This document shows positions 6,626 through 14,477 of a DNA stretch of 24,287 bases, piece after piece. A program made the position numbers and the translations under genes. The stretch lies in contig JAFMJM010000005.1 in NCBI GenBank assembly GCA_017853455.1, positions 1 through 24,287 of the forward strand. The letters are read 5' to 3'. Every line of letters begins with the position of its first letter. The stretch's first letter is position 1. This stretch comes from Acidimicrobiia bacterium. Its GTDB lineage: Bacteria; Actinomycetota; Acidimicrobiia; IMCC26256; PALSA-555. The notes beneath the pieces were generated by a model. That model had not been told where the DNA came from. It did no database searches and saw nothing but the letters and a program-made list of their open reading frames with translations.

Positions 6626-7363
6626 GTGGGCGTCGACCTCTACCCGGCCATCGACCTGCGCGGCGGGCGGTGCGTCCGACTCCACCAGGGTGACTTCGCC
6701 GCCGAGACGGTCTACGGAGACGATCCCGTCGCGGTCGCCCGGGGCTTCGCCGCCGAAGGTGCACCCTGGATCCACGTCGTCGACCTCGACGCCGCCCGGA
6801 CCGGTGACCCCGTCAACCGCGAGGTCATCGCCGGGATCTGCGCAGCGGTCGACGTGCCGGTGGAGTGCGGTGGCGGTGTGCGCGACCGCGCCGCCGCAGC
6901 GGCGCTGCTCGACCGGGGGGTCACCCGGGTGGTCGTCGGGACCGCCGCCGTCGAGCAGCCCGACCTCGTCGACGAGCTCTGTCGGACCCACGCGGGTCGG
7001 ATCGCCGTCGGGCTCGACGCCCGGGGCCGCGACGTCGCCGTGCGGGGCTGGCAGGCGGGGAGCGGGGTCGACCTGCTCGACCTGGCGGTGCGCTTCGCGG
7101 CGTCGGGGGTGGCGGCGCTGATCGTGACCGAGATCGGGCGCGACGGGACGATGCTCGGCCCCGACCTCGAGCAGCTCGGGGCGGTCCTCGAGGTGACGGA
7201 TCTGCCCCTCGTGGCGAGTGGAGGGGTGGGCGACCTCGACGATCTCCGGGCCCTGGCCGGGCTGGAGCGGGCCGGACGGCGGCTGGCCGGGGCGATCGCG
7301 GGTCGGGCGATCTACGAGGGTCGCTTCACCGTGGCCGAGGGCGTCGCCGCCCTCGGTGGCTGA
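6626..7363 (+). CDS. hisA: Phosphoribosyl-ProFAR isomerase HisA
   Basis: A (beta/alpha)8-barrel enzyme that catalyses the Amadori rearrangement of ProFAR to PRFAR. The 245-aa protein starts VGVDLYPAIDLRGG with catalytic D10. It has the phosphate loops ECGGGVRD and VVVGTAAVE, the mid-barrel Asp in VGLDARGRDV, the second catalytic Asp in TEIGRDGTM, and a C-terminal phosphate site in VASGGVGDLDDL. GTG 6626 is 2 nt past the hisB stop. In many actinomycetes the homologue (PriA) also does the TrpF reaction; here a separate trpF lies 12 kb downstream, so a HisA-only role is likely. That is inference, since motif inspection alone does not separate the two. The stop codon lies in a 16-bp perfect palindrome. 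Confidence 0.93.
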   Translation: MGVDLYPAIDLRGGRCVRLHQGDFAAETVYGDDPVAVARGFAAEGAPWIHVVDLDAARTGDPVNREVIAGICAAVDVPVECGGGVRDRAAAAALLDRGVTRVVVGTAAVEQPDLVDELCRTHAGRIAVGLDARGRDVAVRGWQAGSGVDLLDLAVRFAASGVAALIVTEIGRDGTMLGPDLEQLGAVLEVTDLPLVASGGVGDLDDLRALAGLERAGRRLAGAIAGRAIYEGRFTVAEGVAALGG

Positions 7364-7377
7364 CGCGACGTCGCGTC
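7362..7377. repeat. 16-bp perfect palindrome at the hisA stop
   Basis: GACGCGACGTCGCGTC is its own reverse complement and begins within the hisA TGA (7361-7363). It could be part of the operon's termination region or a dimeric protein-binding site. Confidence 0.6.
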
Positions 7378-7385
7378 GGCGAAGT

Positions 7386-7408
7386 GCGACCCGGTCCCAC
7401 GGGGTCGC
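7386..7408 (+). terminator. Hairpin downstream of hisA
   Basis: GCGACCC (7386-7392) pairs with GGGTCGC (7402-7408) around a 9-nt loop, 23 nt after the hisA stop. No T tract follows. A new -10 element begins at 7414, consistent with one unit ending and another starting here. Confidence 0.45.
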
Positions 7409-7413
7409 GGCGG

Positions 7414-7419
7414 TACGGT
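7414..7419 (+). promoter_or_regulatory. Candidate -10 element of the 67-aa ORF
   Basis: TACGGT lies 29 nt before the ATG at 7449. Initiation about 7 nt downstream would give a leader of roughly 23 nt that contains the GGAGG ribosome-binding site at 7440-7444. Confidence 0.45.
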
Positions 7420-7448
7420 GCAGGGGTCACCAGGATCCCGGAGGACCG

Positions 7449-7652
7449 ATGAGCGACGCCCAGACGATCGACGACCACTTCTTCCGCCAGTACCGCGAGC
7501 TCCTCGACGCGGAGGACGCGGCGTTCGACGAGTTGGAGCACGCCTACGAGGAGGGTGACCGGGAGCACTGGCAGGGCGACCTCGACTCCTGGCACGCCGC
7601 CGTCGCCCGGCGGGTCACGTTCCTGAAGGGTCACGGCTTCCTGGCCGGCTGA
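7449..7652 (+). CDS. Small acidic protein, unknown function
   Basis: A 67-residue protein beginning MSDAQTIDDHFFRQYRELLD. It is strongly acidic (many Asp/Glu, as in EEGDREHWQGDLDSWHAA), predicted mostly helical, with no membrane segment and no cysteine. The ATG at 7449 has a good GGAGG Shine-Dalgarno 4 nt upstream and a TACGGT -10 element, so it is a real gene with its own signals rather than a his-operon remnant. Third codon positions are G/C-rich. It lies between hisA and a convergent hydrolase, roughly where impA and hisF follow hisA in M. tuberculosis, but it resembles neither. I do not recognise the family. The aromatic and acidic content might suit protein-protein contacts, but no function can be assigned. 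Confidence 0.75.
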   Translation: MSDAQTIDDHFFRQYRELLDAEDAAFDELEHAYEEGDREHWQGDLDSWHAAVARRVTFLKGHGFLAG

Positions 7653-7656
7653 CGGA

Positions 7657-7672
7657 CGCGGTCCCGACCGCG
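7657..7672. terminator. Hairpin between convergent genes
   Basis: CGCGGTC (7657-7663) and GACCGCG (7666-7672) are perfect inverted repeats with 2 nt between them, effectively a 6-bp stem with a 4-nt loop. They sit 4 nt after the 67-aa ORF stop and just before the hydrolase stop on the other strand, suiting bidirectional termination. No T tract. Confidence 0.5.
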
Positions 7673-7673
7673 G

Positions 7674-8324
7674 TCACGACCGCGGGCTGCGGTCCGGTTC
7701 GGCCACGACGGCGTTCACCAGGTCGACGACCGGGCCCGTCGCACCCACGAAGAAGTGATCGGCGCCGGGTACCTCGGTCACGGTCGTCGAGCGCCACGTC
7801 CGCGTCGCGTCCCGGAGCACCTCCGGCGACACCAGGTCGTCGCGTGCGCCGACCACGATGCGCTTGGGCCGAGCGTCGGCACCGAGCGCATCCAGGTGGT
7901 CGGTCCAGTGCAACGGCGGCGCGACGGCGACCCATCCGACCACCCGCCCGTCGCGTACGGTGAGGGCGAGGTCGGCACCGAACGACCACCCGACCATCAG
8001 GATCGGCAGTGGCCGCCCCAGTTCGACGCGCACCGCGGCGTCGACGGCGTCGGCCGCGGCGACGACGTCGAGGCGCTCTCCGTGACCGTCGGACCACACA
8101 CCCTCGCTCCGCTCGACGCCGCGGAAGTTGAATCGCGCGACCGCCACGCCCGTCAGGCCGCGGAACAGGTCGCCGACGAGTTGCGCCCGCATGGAGCCGC
8201 CGTACTGCGGATGCGGATGACACAGGAGCACGGCCATCCGGGCCTCGGGACCGGGCGGAATCCACTCGGCCTCGAGGGCGACACCGTCGGTCGTCACGAC
8301 CGGCAGGGGTGCAGCCGTGGTCAT
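7674..8324 (-). CDS. Alpha/beta hydrolase (HPHP-type, COG2945-like)
   Basis: A 216-residue cytoplasmic alpha/beta hydrolase. The oxyanion-side motif LLCHPHPQYGGSM (about 33-45) is typical of the small COG2945-like group related to dienelactone hydrolases. The nucleophile elbow is GWSFGA (S114), the acid is probably D162 or D163 in GARDDLVSP, and the histidine is H190 in PGADHFFVG, so the triad looks complete. The physiological substrate is unknown; esterase or thioesterase activity is a fair guess. ATG 8324 overlaps the stop of the upstream oligopeptidase gene by 4 bp (ATGA), so the two are translationally coupled. It is convergent with the 67-aa gene, with a hairpin in between. Confidence 0.88.
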   Translation of the reverse strand: MTTAAPLPVVTTDGVALEAEWIPPGPEARMAVLLCHPHPQYGGSMRAQLVGDLFRGLTGVAVARFNFRGVERSEGVWSDGHGERLDVVAAADAVDAAVRVELGRPLPILMVGWSFGADLALTVRDGRVVGWVAVAPPLHWTDHLDALGADARPKRIVVGARDDLVSPEVLRDATRTWRSTTVTEVPGADHFFVGATGPVVDLVNAVVAEPDRSPRS

Positions 8325-10453
8325 CCGGGCACGATCCGGCCGGCGGCACCGACCCGGTCGCAGACGAACGCCAGCACCAACGCCTCGTCGCGCCAGGCGT
8401 CGTAGCGGCCGGACGGTCCGGAGTGGCCGGCCCCCATCTCGGTCCGCAGCAGGACCGGCCGGTCACCGGTCCCGACGGCCCGCAGCTTGGCCACCCACTT
8501 GGCCGGTTCCCAGTACTGCACCCGGGGGTCGTTGAGACCGGCGGTGACCAGGATCGCGGGGTGATCGACCGGTGCGACGTTGTCGTACGGCGAGTACGAC
8601 TTCATGTAGTCGTAGACCCCGGAGTCGGCGAGCGGGTTGCCCCACTCCTCCCACTCGGTCACGGTGAGCGGCAGGCTCGGGTCGAGGATCGTCGTGAGGC
8701 AGTCGACGAACGGCACCTCGGCGACGACGGCGGCGAAGGCGGCGGGCGCCAGATTGACGACGGCGCCCATCAGGAGTCCGCCGGCGCTGCCACCGCGGGC
8801 CGCCATCCGCCCGGGGCTCGACCAGCCGCCGTCGACGAGGTGCCGGGCGCAGGCCACGAAGTCCGTGAACGTGTTGCGCTTGTGGAGGAGCTTGCCGTCG
8901 TCGTACCAGGCGCGGCCCAACTCGCCGCCGCCCCGGATGTGGGCGATCGCGTACACGACACCGCGCTCGAGCAGGCTCAGGCGGGCCACCGAGAAGCCGG
9001 GATCCATCGAGATCTCGTACGACCCGTATCCGTAGAGCAGGAGGGGTGCGGTCCCGTCGCGGGGTGCGTCGCGCGGGGCGACGATCGAGATCGGGATCCG
9101 GGTGCCGTCGTCGGCCGTCGCCCACTCCCGGTGCGTCGTGAAGCGCTCCGGGTCGTACCCGGCCACGGGCTGGCGCTTCACCAGGGTGAGCCGACGGTCC
9201 ACGAGGTCGTAGTCGAAGGCCGTCGATGGTGTCACCAGCGATGCGTAGCCGATCCTGACGACGGTGGTGTCGTACTCGGGGGTGCTGCCCAGGCCGACCG
9301 TGTACACGGCGTCGGGGAGGGCGACCACGTGCTGACCGCCGTCAGCGAGGTCGACCACCCGGATCTGCTCGAGGCCGTCGCTGCGCTCCGACACGACGAG
9401 GTGGCCGGCGAAGCAGTCGACGGCCTCGACCCGGGCGTCGTCGCGGTGCGCGACGACCTCGCTCCAGTGCGACCGGTCGGGACTGGCGGTCGGGGTGACC
9501 ATCACCCGGAAGTTCACGGCGTCGTCGTTGGTCACGAGGTAGAGCGAGCCCCCGTCGGGGCCGCGGTGGTGGTCGACGTGGTACTCGACCCCCTCGCGGC
9601 GGGCACTGACGAGTACGGGAGCCGACATGGGGGTCGCGGTCGGGATCGTCCAGGCCTCGCTGGTGATCTTCGAGCCCGACGTGATCACGACGAGATCGCC
9701 GCTGCGGGTGCGTTCGACCCCGACGAAGAACCGCTCGTCGGGCTCCTCGAAGACGCACTCGTCGAGGGCCGGGTCGGTGCCGAGCCGGTGGCGCCACACC
9801 TGGAACGGGCGCTCGGCCTCGTCGGTCCGCACGGAGAACAGGCACGCATCGCCCGTGGCCCGGGACCCCGCCCAGGCGGTCCCGTAGTACGTGCCGGGGA
9901 TGGGCCCGTCGACGTCGGTGCCCGACGCCAGGTCACGGACGTGCAGGTCGTACCGCTCGGCGCCGGTGCGGTCGGACGACCAGGCCAGGAGTTCCTGGTC
10001 GGGATCGAGGTCGAACGCCCCGACCCCGAAGTACCCGTCGCCCGCCTCGACGTTCTCGTCGAGCAGGACGACCTCGCCGGGCTCCGAGCCGGGTTCGGCG
10101 TCGGGGTCGGGCAGCCCGGTGGCACCCAGGGGGCGGCGGCAGTGGACCGGGTACTGCAGCCCCTCCCGGGTCCGGGTGAAGTACTCCCAGGGTCCGAACC
10201 GGACGGGCGCCGAGGCGTCGGTCTCGCGCACCCGGCCACGGATCTCCTCGAAGATCGCCGACCGGAGCGGTGCCTGGTCCGCCAGGACCGACTTGGTGAA
10301 GGCGTTCTCGGCCTCGAGGTGCGCGATCACGGCGGGGTCGTCGCGGTCGCGCAGCCAGAACCAGTCGTCGGTGCGGTCGTCGCCGTGGTGAGTGAGGGTC
10401 GTCGGTCGTCGGGGAGCGACGGGGGGCTGGGGGAGGGCCGGGTCAGTCGTCAT
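8321..10453 (-). CDS. ptrB: Oligopeptidase B (S9A prolyl-oligopeptidase family)
   Basis: A serine peptidase with an N-terminal beta-propeller that limits access to short peptides, and a C-terminal alpha/beta-hydrolase domain; oligopeptidase B cleaves after Arg or Lys. The 710-aa length fits. Early DDWFWLRDRDDPAVIAHLEAEN is a family signature. The catalytic Ser is S556 in GGSAGGLLMGAVVN, Asp D642 in GLNDPRVQYWEP, and His H677 in GAGHSGPSGRYD. The region YGYGSYEISMDPGFS and HIRGGGELGRAWYDDG is also typical. There is no signal peptide, so it is cytoplasmic. ATG 10453 (MTTDPALPQPP) is preferred over the longer frame to 10510 because it gives the normal family N-terminus. It is followed by a coupled hydrolase gene and lies divergent from hisI. 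Confidence 0.93.
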   Translation of the reverse strand: MTTDPALPQPPVAPRRPTTLTHHGDDRTDDWFWLRDRDDPAVIAHLEAENAFTKSVLADQAPLRSAIFEEIRGRVRETDASAPVRFGPWEYFTRTREGLQYPVHCRRPLGATGLPDPDAEPGSEPGEVVLLDENVEAGDGYFGVGAFDLDPDQELLAWSSDRTGAERYDLHVRDLASGTDVDGPIPGTYYGTAWAGSRATGDACLFSVRTDEAERPFQVWRHRLGTDPALDECVFEEPDERFFVGVERTRSGDLVVITSGSKITSEAWTIPTATPMSAPVLVSARREGVEYHVDHHRGPDGGSLYLVTNDDAVNFRVMVTPTASPDRSHWSEVVAHRDDARVEAVDCFAGHLVVSERSDGLEQIRVVDLADGGQHVVALPDAVYTVGLGSTPEYDTTVVRIGYASLVTPSTAFDYDLVDRRLTLVKRQPVAGYDPERFTTHREWATADDGTRIPISIVAPRDAPRDGTAPLLLYGYGSYEISMDPGFSVARLSLLERGVVYAIAHIRGGGELGRAWYDDGKLLHKRNTFTDFVACARHLVDGGWSSPGRMAARGGSAGGLLMGAVVNLAPAAFAAVVAEVPFVDCLTTILDPSLPLTVTEWEEWGNPLADSGVYDYMKSYSPYDNVAPVDHPAILVTAGLNDPRVQYWEPAKWVAKLRAVGTGDRPVLLRTEMGAGHSGPSGRYDAWRDEALVLAFVCDRVGAAGRIVPG

Positions 10454-10462
10454 CGGCTGCGG

Positions 10463-10468
10463 ATCATG
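10463..10468 (-). promoter_or_regulatory. Weak candidate -10 element of ptrB
   Basis: On the minus strand CATGAT lies 9 nt before the ATG at 10453. It matches TATAAT at four of six bases. The spacing equals that of the hisI element, but the match is weak. Confidence 0.25.
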
Positions 10469-10524
10469 GCACGCCCGACGGCGGGATCCGGTCACGCCCC
10501 GGATGGCCACGCAGGGGCCCCGGG

Positions 10525-10530
10525 TACGCT
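10525..10530 (+). promoter_or_regulatory. Candidate -10 element of hisI-trpE-ygfZ
   Basis: TACGCT lies 9 nt before the hisI ATG at 10540, predicting a leader of 0-3 nt. It is flanked by GGGCCC at 10515-10520 and 10532-10537, which form an inverted repeat centred on the element and could be an operator. Confidence 0.55.
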
Positions 10531-10539
10531 CGGGCCCGC

Positions 10540-10914
10540 ATGAGCGCCACTCCCATCGCCGCCACCGAGGCCGAGATCGCGGCCGTCGCCTGGAACGCCG
10601 ACGGCCTGGTGCCCGTCATCACCCAGGAGGTCGGCACCGGCCGGGTCCTGATGCTGGCCTGGATGAACGAGGACGCCCTGCGGGCCACCCTCGCCGAGGG
10701 CCGGATGGTCTACTGGAGTCGGAGCCGTCAGGAGTTGTGGCGCAAGGGCGACACCTCCGGCGACCGGCAGTGGGTCCGGTCGGGTGCCTACGACTGCGAC
10801 GTCGACGCTCTGCTGTTCCAGGTGGAGCAGGAGGGCAATGGCGCCTGCCACACGGGCGAGGTGTCGTGCTTCTTCCGTCCCTTCGGGGGCGGCGCCGTGC
10901 CGGGACGGGTCTGA
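10540..10914 (+). CDS. hisI: Phosphoribosyl-AMP cyclohydrolase
   Basis: HisI opens the purine ring of phosphoribosyl-AMP in the third step of histidine synthesis. At 124 residues it is the monofunctional form, without the HisE pyrophosphohydrolase domain. The motifs are complete: MLAWMNEDAL, YWSRSRQELWRKGDTSG, the metal-binding DCDVDALLFQV (D85, C86, D87, D89), and EGNGACHTGEVSCFF with C103, H104 and C110. ATG 10540 follows a TACGCT -10 element by 9 nt, leaving almost no leader. It is the first gene of hisI-trpE-ygfZ, with only 3 nt before trpE. The same hisI-then-trpE order occurs in M. tuberculosis with two genes in between, so this is probably a compacted form of that locus. Confidence 0.96.
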   Translation: MSATPIAATEAEIAAVAWNADGLVPVITQEVGTGRVLMLAWMNEDALRATLAEGRMVYWSRSRQELWRKGDTSGDRQWVRSGAYDCDVDALLFQVEQEGNGACHTGEVSCFFRPFGGGAVPGRV

Positions 10915-10917
10915 CCC

Positions 10918-12428
<1,511 letters not shown>

Positions 12429-12432
<4 letters not shown>

Positions 12433-13310
12433 GCGACGTCGCCGGCTTCCTGACCCGCCCGTGGGGCCGGGTGACCGTCTCCGGTCCCGACGGCACGTCG
12501 TTCCTCCAGGCGCTGGTCTCCCAGGACCTCGGCGCCGTCGCCGACGGCGGATCGGTTCCGTGCCTGCTCCTGCATCCGCAGGGCAAGCTCGACGTGGCCT
12601 TCCGGGCCCACCGCGTCGACGGCGGTTGGTGGTGCACGACGGAGCCGACCGCCGCGGCGCGTCTCGCCGCATCGCTGACCCGGTTCCGGATCCGGGTGCA
12701 GGCCGACATCGTCGACGCCACCGCCGACACCGCGCGGGCCGAGGTCGTGGCGTTCACCGGACCGGTGCCCGGCGGCCTGCCGGGCTGCCCCGACGGCTGC
12801 GTCACCGCCGCCGACGTGCGTCCGGGTTGGACGTCGACGGAGATCGTCGGCCCGGTGGCGCCCGTGCAGGCCTGGTTGGCCGCGACCGGGACGGTGGTCG
12901 GCGACGACGGCAGGCGCGAGGCGCTGCGTATCGCCGCCGGCCTGCCGCGCCAGGACGTCGACCTCGACGACTCGGTGATCCCCCAGGAGGCGTTCCTGGA
13001 GCGTGACGCCGTGTCGTTCACGAAGGGGTGCTTCCTCGGCCAGGAGCTGGTGTGCCGGATCGACGCCCGCGGCCACGTCAACCGCTTCCTCCGGCGGCTC
13101 GCGCCGAGCGGGCCGGTGGCGGTGGGCGACGAGATCCGGTTCGACGACCGGACCGTGGGCGCGGTGACGAGCGCGGCCGAACGCGACGACGGGTGGGTCG
13201 CCCTCGGTTGGGTCCGCCGTGAGGTGGTGCCACCGGCGACCGTCGAGGTGGTCACCGACGGTGGGCCGGTCCCGACGGTGGTCGCCGTCGGACCCGATTC
13301 AGACGAGTGA
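12429..13310 (+). CDS. ygfZ: YgfZ/GcvT-like folate-binding protein
   Basis: A 293-residue relative of the glycine-cleavage T-protein. Its family signature KGCxxGQE is seen as SFTKGCFLGQELVCRIDARG (C201). YgfZ proteins bind tetrahydrofolate and support the assembly or repair of certain Fe-S enzymes, including radical-SAM proteins; a direct catalytic role is not established. Domain order is normal: a GcvT-like domain 1 with FLQALVSQDLG at about 25-35, then the KGC motif, then a small beta domain at about 220-290. GTG 12429 overlaps the trpE stop by 4 bp, so it is translationally coupled to tryptophan synthesis, a link without an obvious biochemical reason. Its last 12 nt overlap the convergent GH1 gene. 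Confidence 0.92.
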
Positions 13311-14465
13311 GCCGGAGCGCATGACCTCACCGAGCCAGTGGCCGCTCGGCTTGACCGTGCGCACCTGGGTCGAGCGGTCGACGCCCACGATGCCGAACTG
13401 CATGCGGTAGCCGAACGCCCACTCGAAGTTGTCGAGCAGCGACCAGTGGAAGAAGCCGCGAACGTCGAGTCCGTCGGCGATGGTCCGCTGCACCCCTTCG
13501 AGCGAGGTCCGCAGGTAGCGGATGCGCTGCTCGTCGTCGGCGGTGCCGATGCCGTTCTCGGTGACGTACACCGGGAGGCCGGTGACGTCGATGGCGTGCC
13601 GGATGGAGGCCTCGGTGCTCTGGGGCCAGTACTCGTAGCCCATGTCGAGCACCTCGACGCCCCGTTCGGGGCCGAGGATGCCGGTCTCGCCGACCCGGAT
13701 GCGCGAGTAGTTCTGGACGCCGATGAAGTCGTCGCCGGCGGTGGCGTTCAGGTAGGCGTCCTCGTGGACGCTGCGGAACTCGTCGATCCGGTGCTCGAAC
13801 CCGGGCTCGGCGGCCCAGTCGGCCATCGACACGGTGAGCCCGACCGGGAAGGTGCCGGGGCCGGCCCGCAGGATCTCGACGGCGCCGCGGTGGGCGGCGT
13901 TGAGGTGCTCGGTGCTGATCGCGTAGCCCTCGAGGTCGTTGGCCTTCCCCGGCGGGAAGACGCCCATCATCCAGCCCATGAAGGCGACCACGTTGGGCTC
14001 GTTGATCGTGCAGGCGATGTCGATGTGGTCCCCGAGCGCAGCCGAGACGCGCTCGACGTACCGGCGGAACCGGTCGACGATGGCGGGGTCGGTCCAGCCG
14101 CCCTCGGTGACGGCCCAGCGCGGGGTGGTGAAGTGGTGGAGGGTGACCACGGCCTGGAGGTCGCGTTCGTGGCAGGCGTCGATCACCCGGCGGTAGTGGT
14201 CGAGGGCCACGGCCGAGAACTCGCCCTCGGCGGGCTCGATCCGCGACCATTCGAGGGAGAACCGGTAGGCGCCGAACCCGAGGTCGCGGAGCAGGTCGAG
14301 GTCGCCGGGGTAGCGGTTCCACTGGTCGCAGGCGTCGCCCGAGGGCTCCTCGCACACCGTGCCGGGAGCGTGCTCCCAGTCCCACCAGTCGTTGTTCCAG
14401 TTGCCACCTTCGACCTGGTGGGCGGCGGTGGCGGTGCCCCAGAGGAATCCGTCGGGAAACTGCAT
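13299..14465 (-). CDS. Glycoside hydrolase family 1 beta-glucosidase
   Basis: A 388-residue retaining beta-glycosidase of family GH1. It opens with the family motif FPDGFLWGTATAAHQVEGG, has the acid/base Glu E156 in TINEPNVV and the nucleophile E303 in YVTENGIG, and ends with the aglycone-side block WSLLDNFEWAFGY. It is shorter than the common 440-480 residues, with the missing length apparently in barrel loops rather than catalytic parts. No signal peptide is visible, so it acts on imported sugars such as beta-glucosides or cellobiose; the exact substrate cannot be read. ATG 14465 lies 6 nt after TAGGAT, whose first three bases are the stop codon of the upstream MFS gene, so it probably has its own leaderless promoter besides read-through. 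It is convergent with ygfZ. Confidence 0.94.
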   Translation of the reverse strand: MQFPDGFLWGTATAAHQVEGGNWNNDWWDWEHAPGTVCEEPSGDACDQWNRYPGDLDLLRDLGFGAYRFSLEWSRIEPAEGEFSAVALDHYRRVIDACHERDLQAVVTLHHFTTPRWAVTEGGWTDPAIVDRFRRYVERVSAALGDHIDIACTINEPNVVAFMGWMMGVFPPGKANDLEGYAISTEHLNAAHRGAVEILRAGPGTFPVGLTVSMADWAAEPGFEHRIDEFRSVHEDAYLNATAGDDFIGVQNYSRIRVGETGILGPERGVEVLDMGYEYWPQSTEASIRHAIDVTGLPVYVTENGIGTADDEQRIRYLRTSLEGVQRTIADGLDVRGFFHWSLLDNFEWAFGYRMQFGIVGVDRSTQVRTVKPSGHWLGEVMRSGSLV

Positions 14466-14471
14466 GGCCGG

Positions 14472-14477
14472 ATCCTA
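14472..14477 (-). promoter_or_regulatory. Leaderless-type -10 element of the GH1 gene, inside the MFS stop
   Basis: On the minus strand TAGGAT is followed by 6 nt (CCGGCC) and the ATG at 14465. The TAG of the element is the MFS stop codon (14477-14475). No -35 match is evident. Confidence 0.6.

Noticed and set aside
8309..10543. 744-codon plus-strand open frame opposite ptrB
   Set aside because: It is exactly antisense to a complete oligopeptidase B gene with an intact Ser/Asp/His triad. Long antisense frames are expected from codon bias in DNA this GC-rich, and the translation has no family motif.
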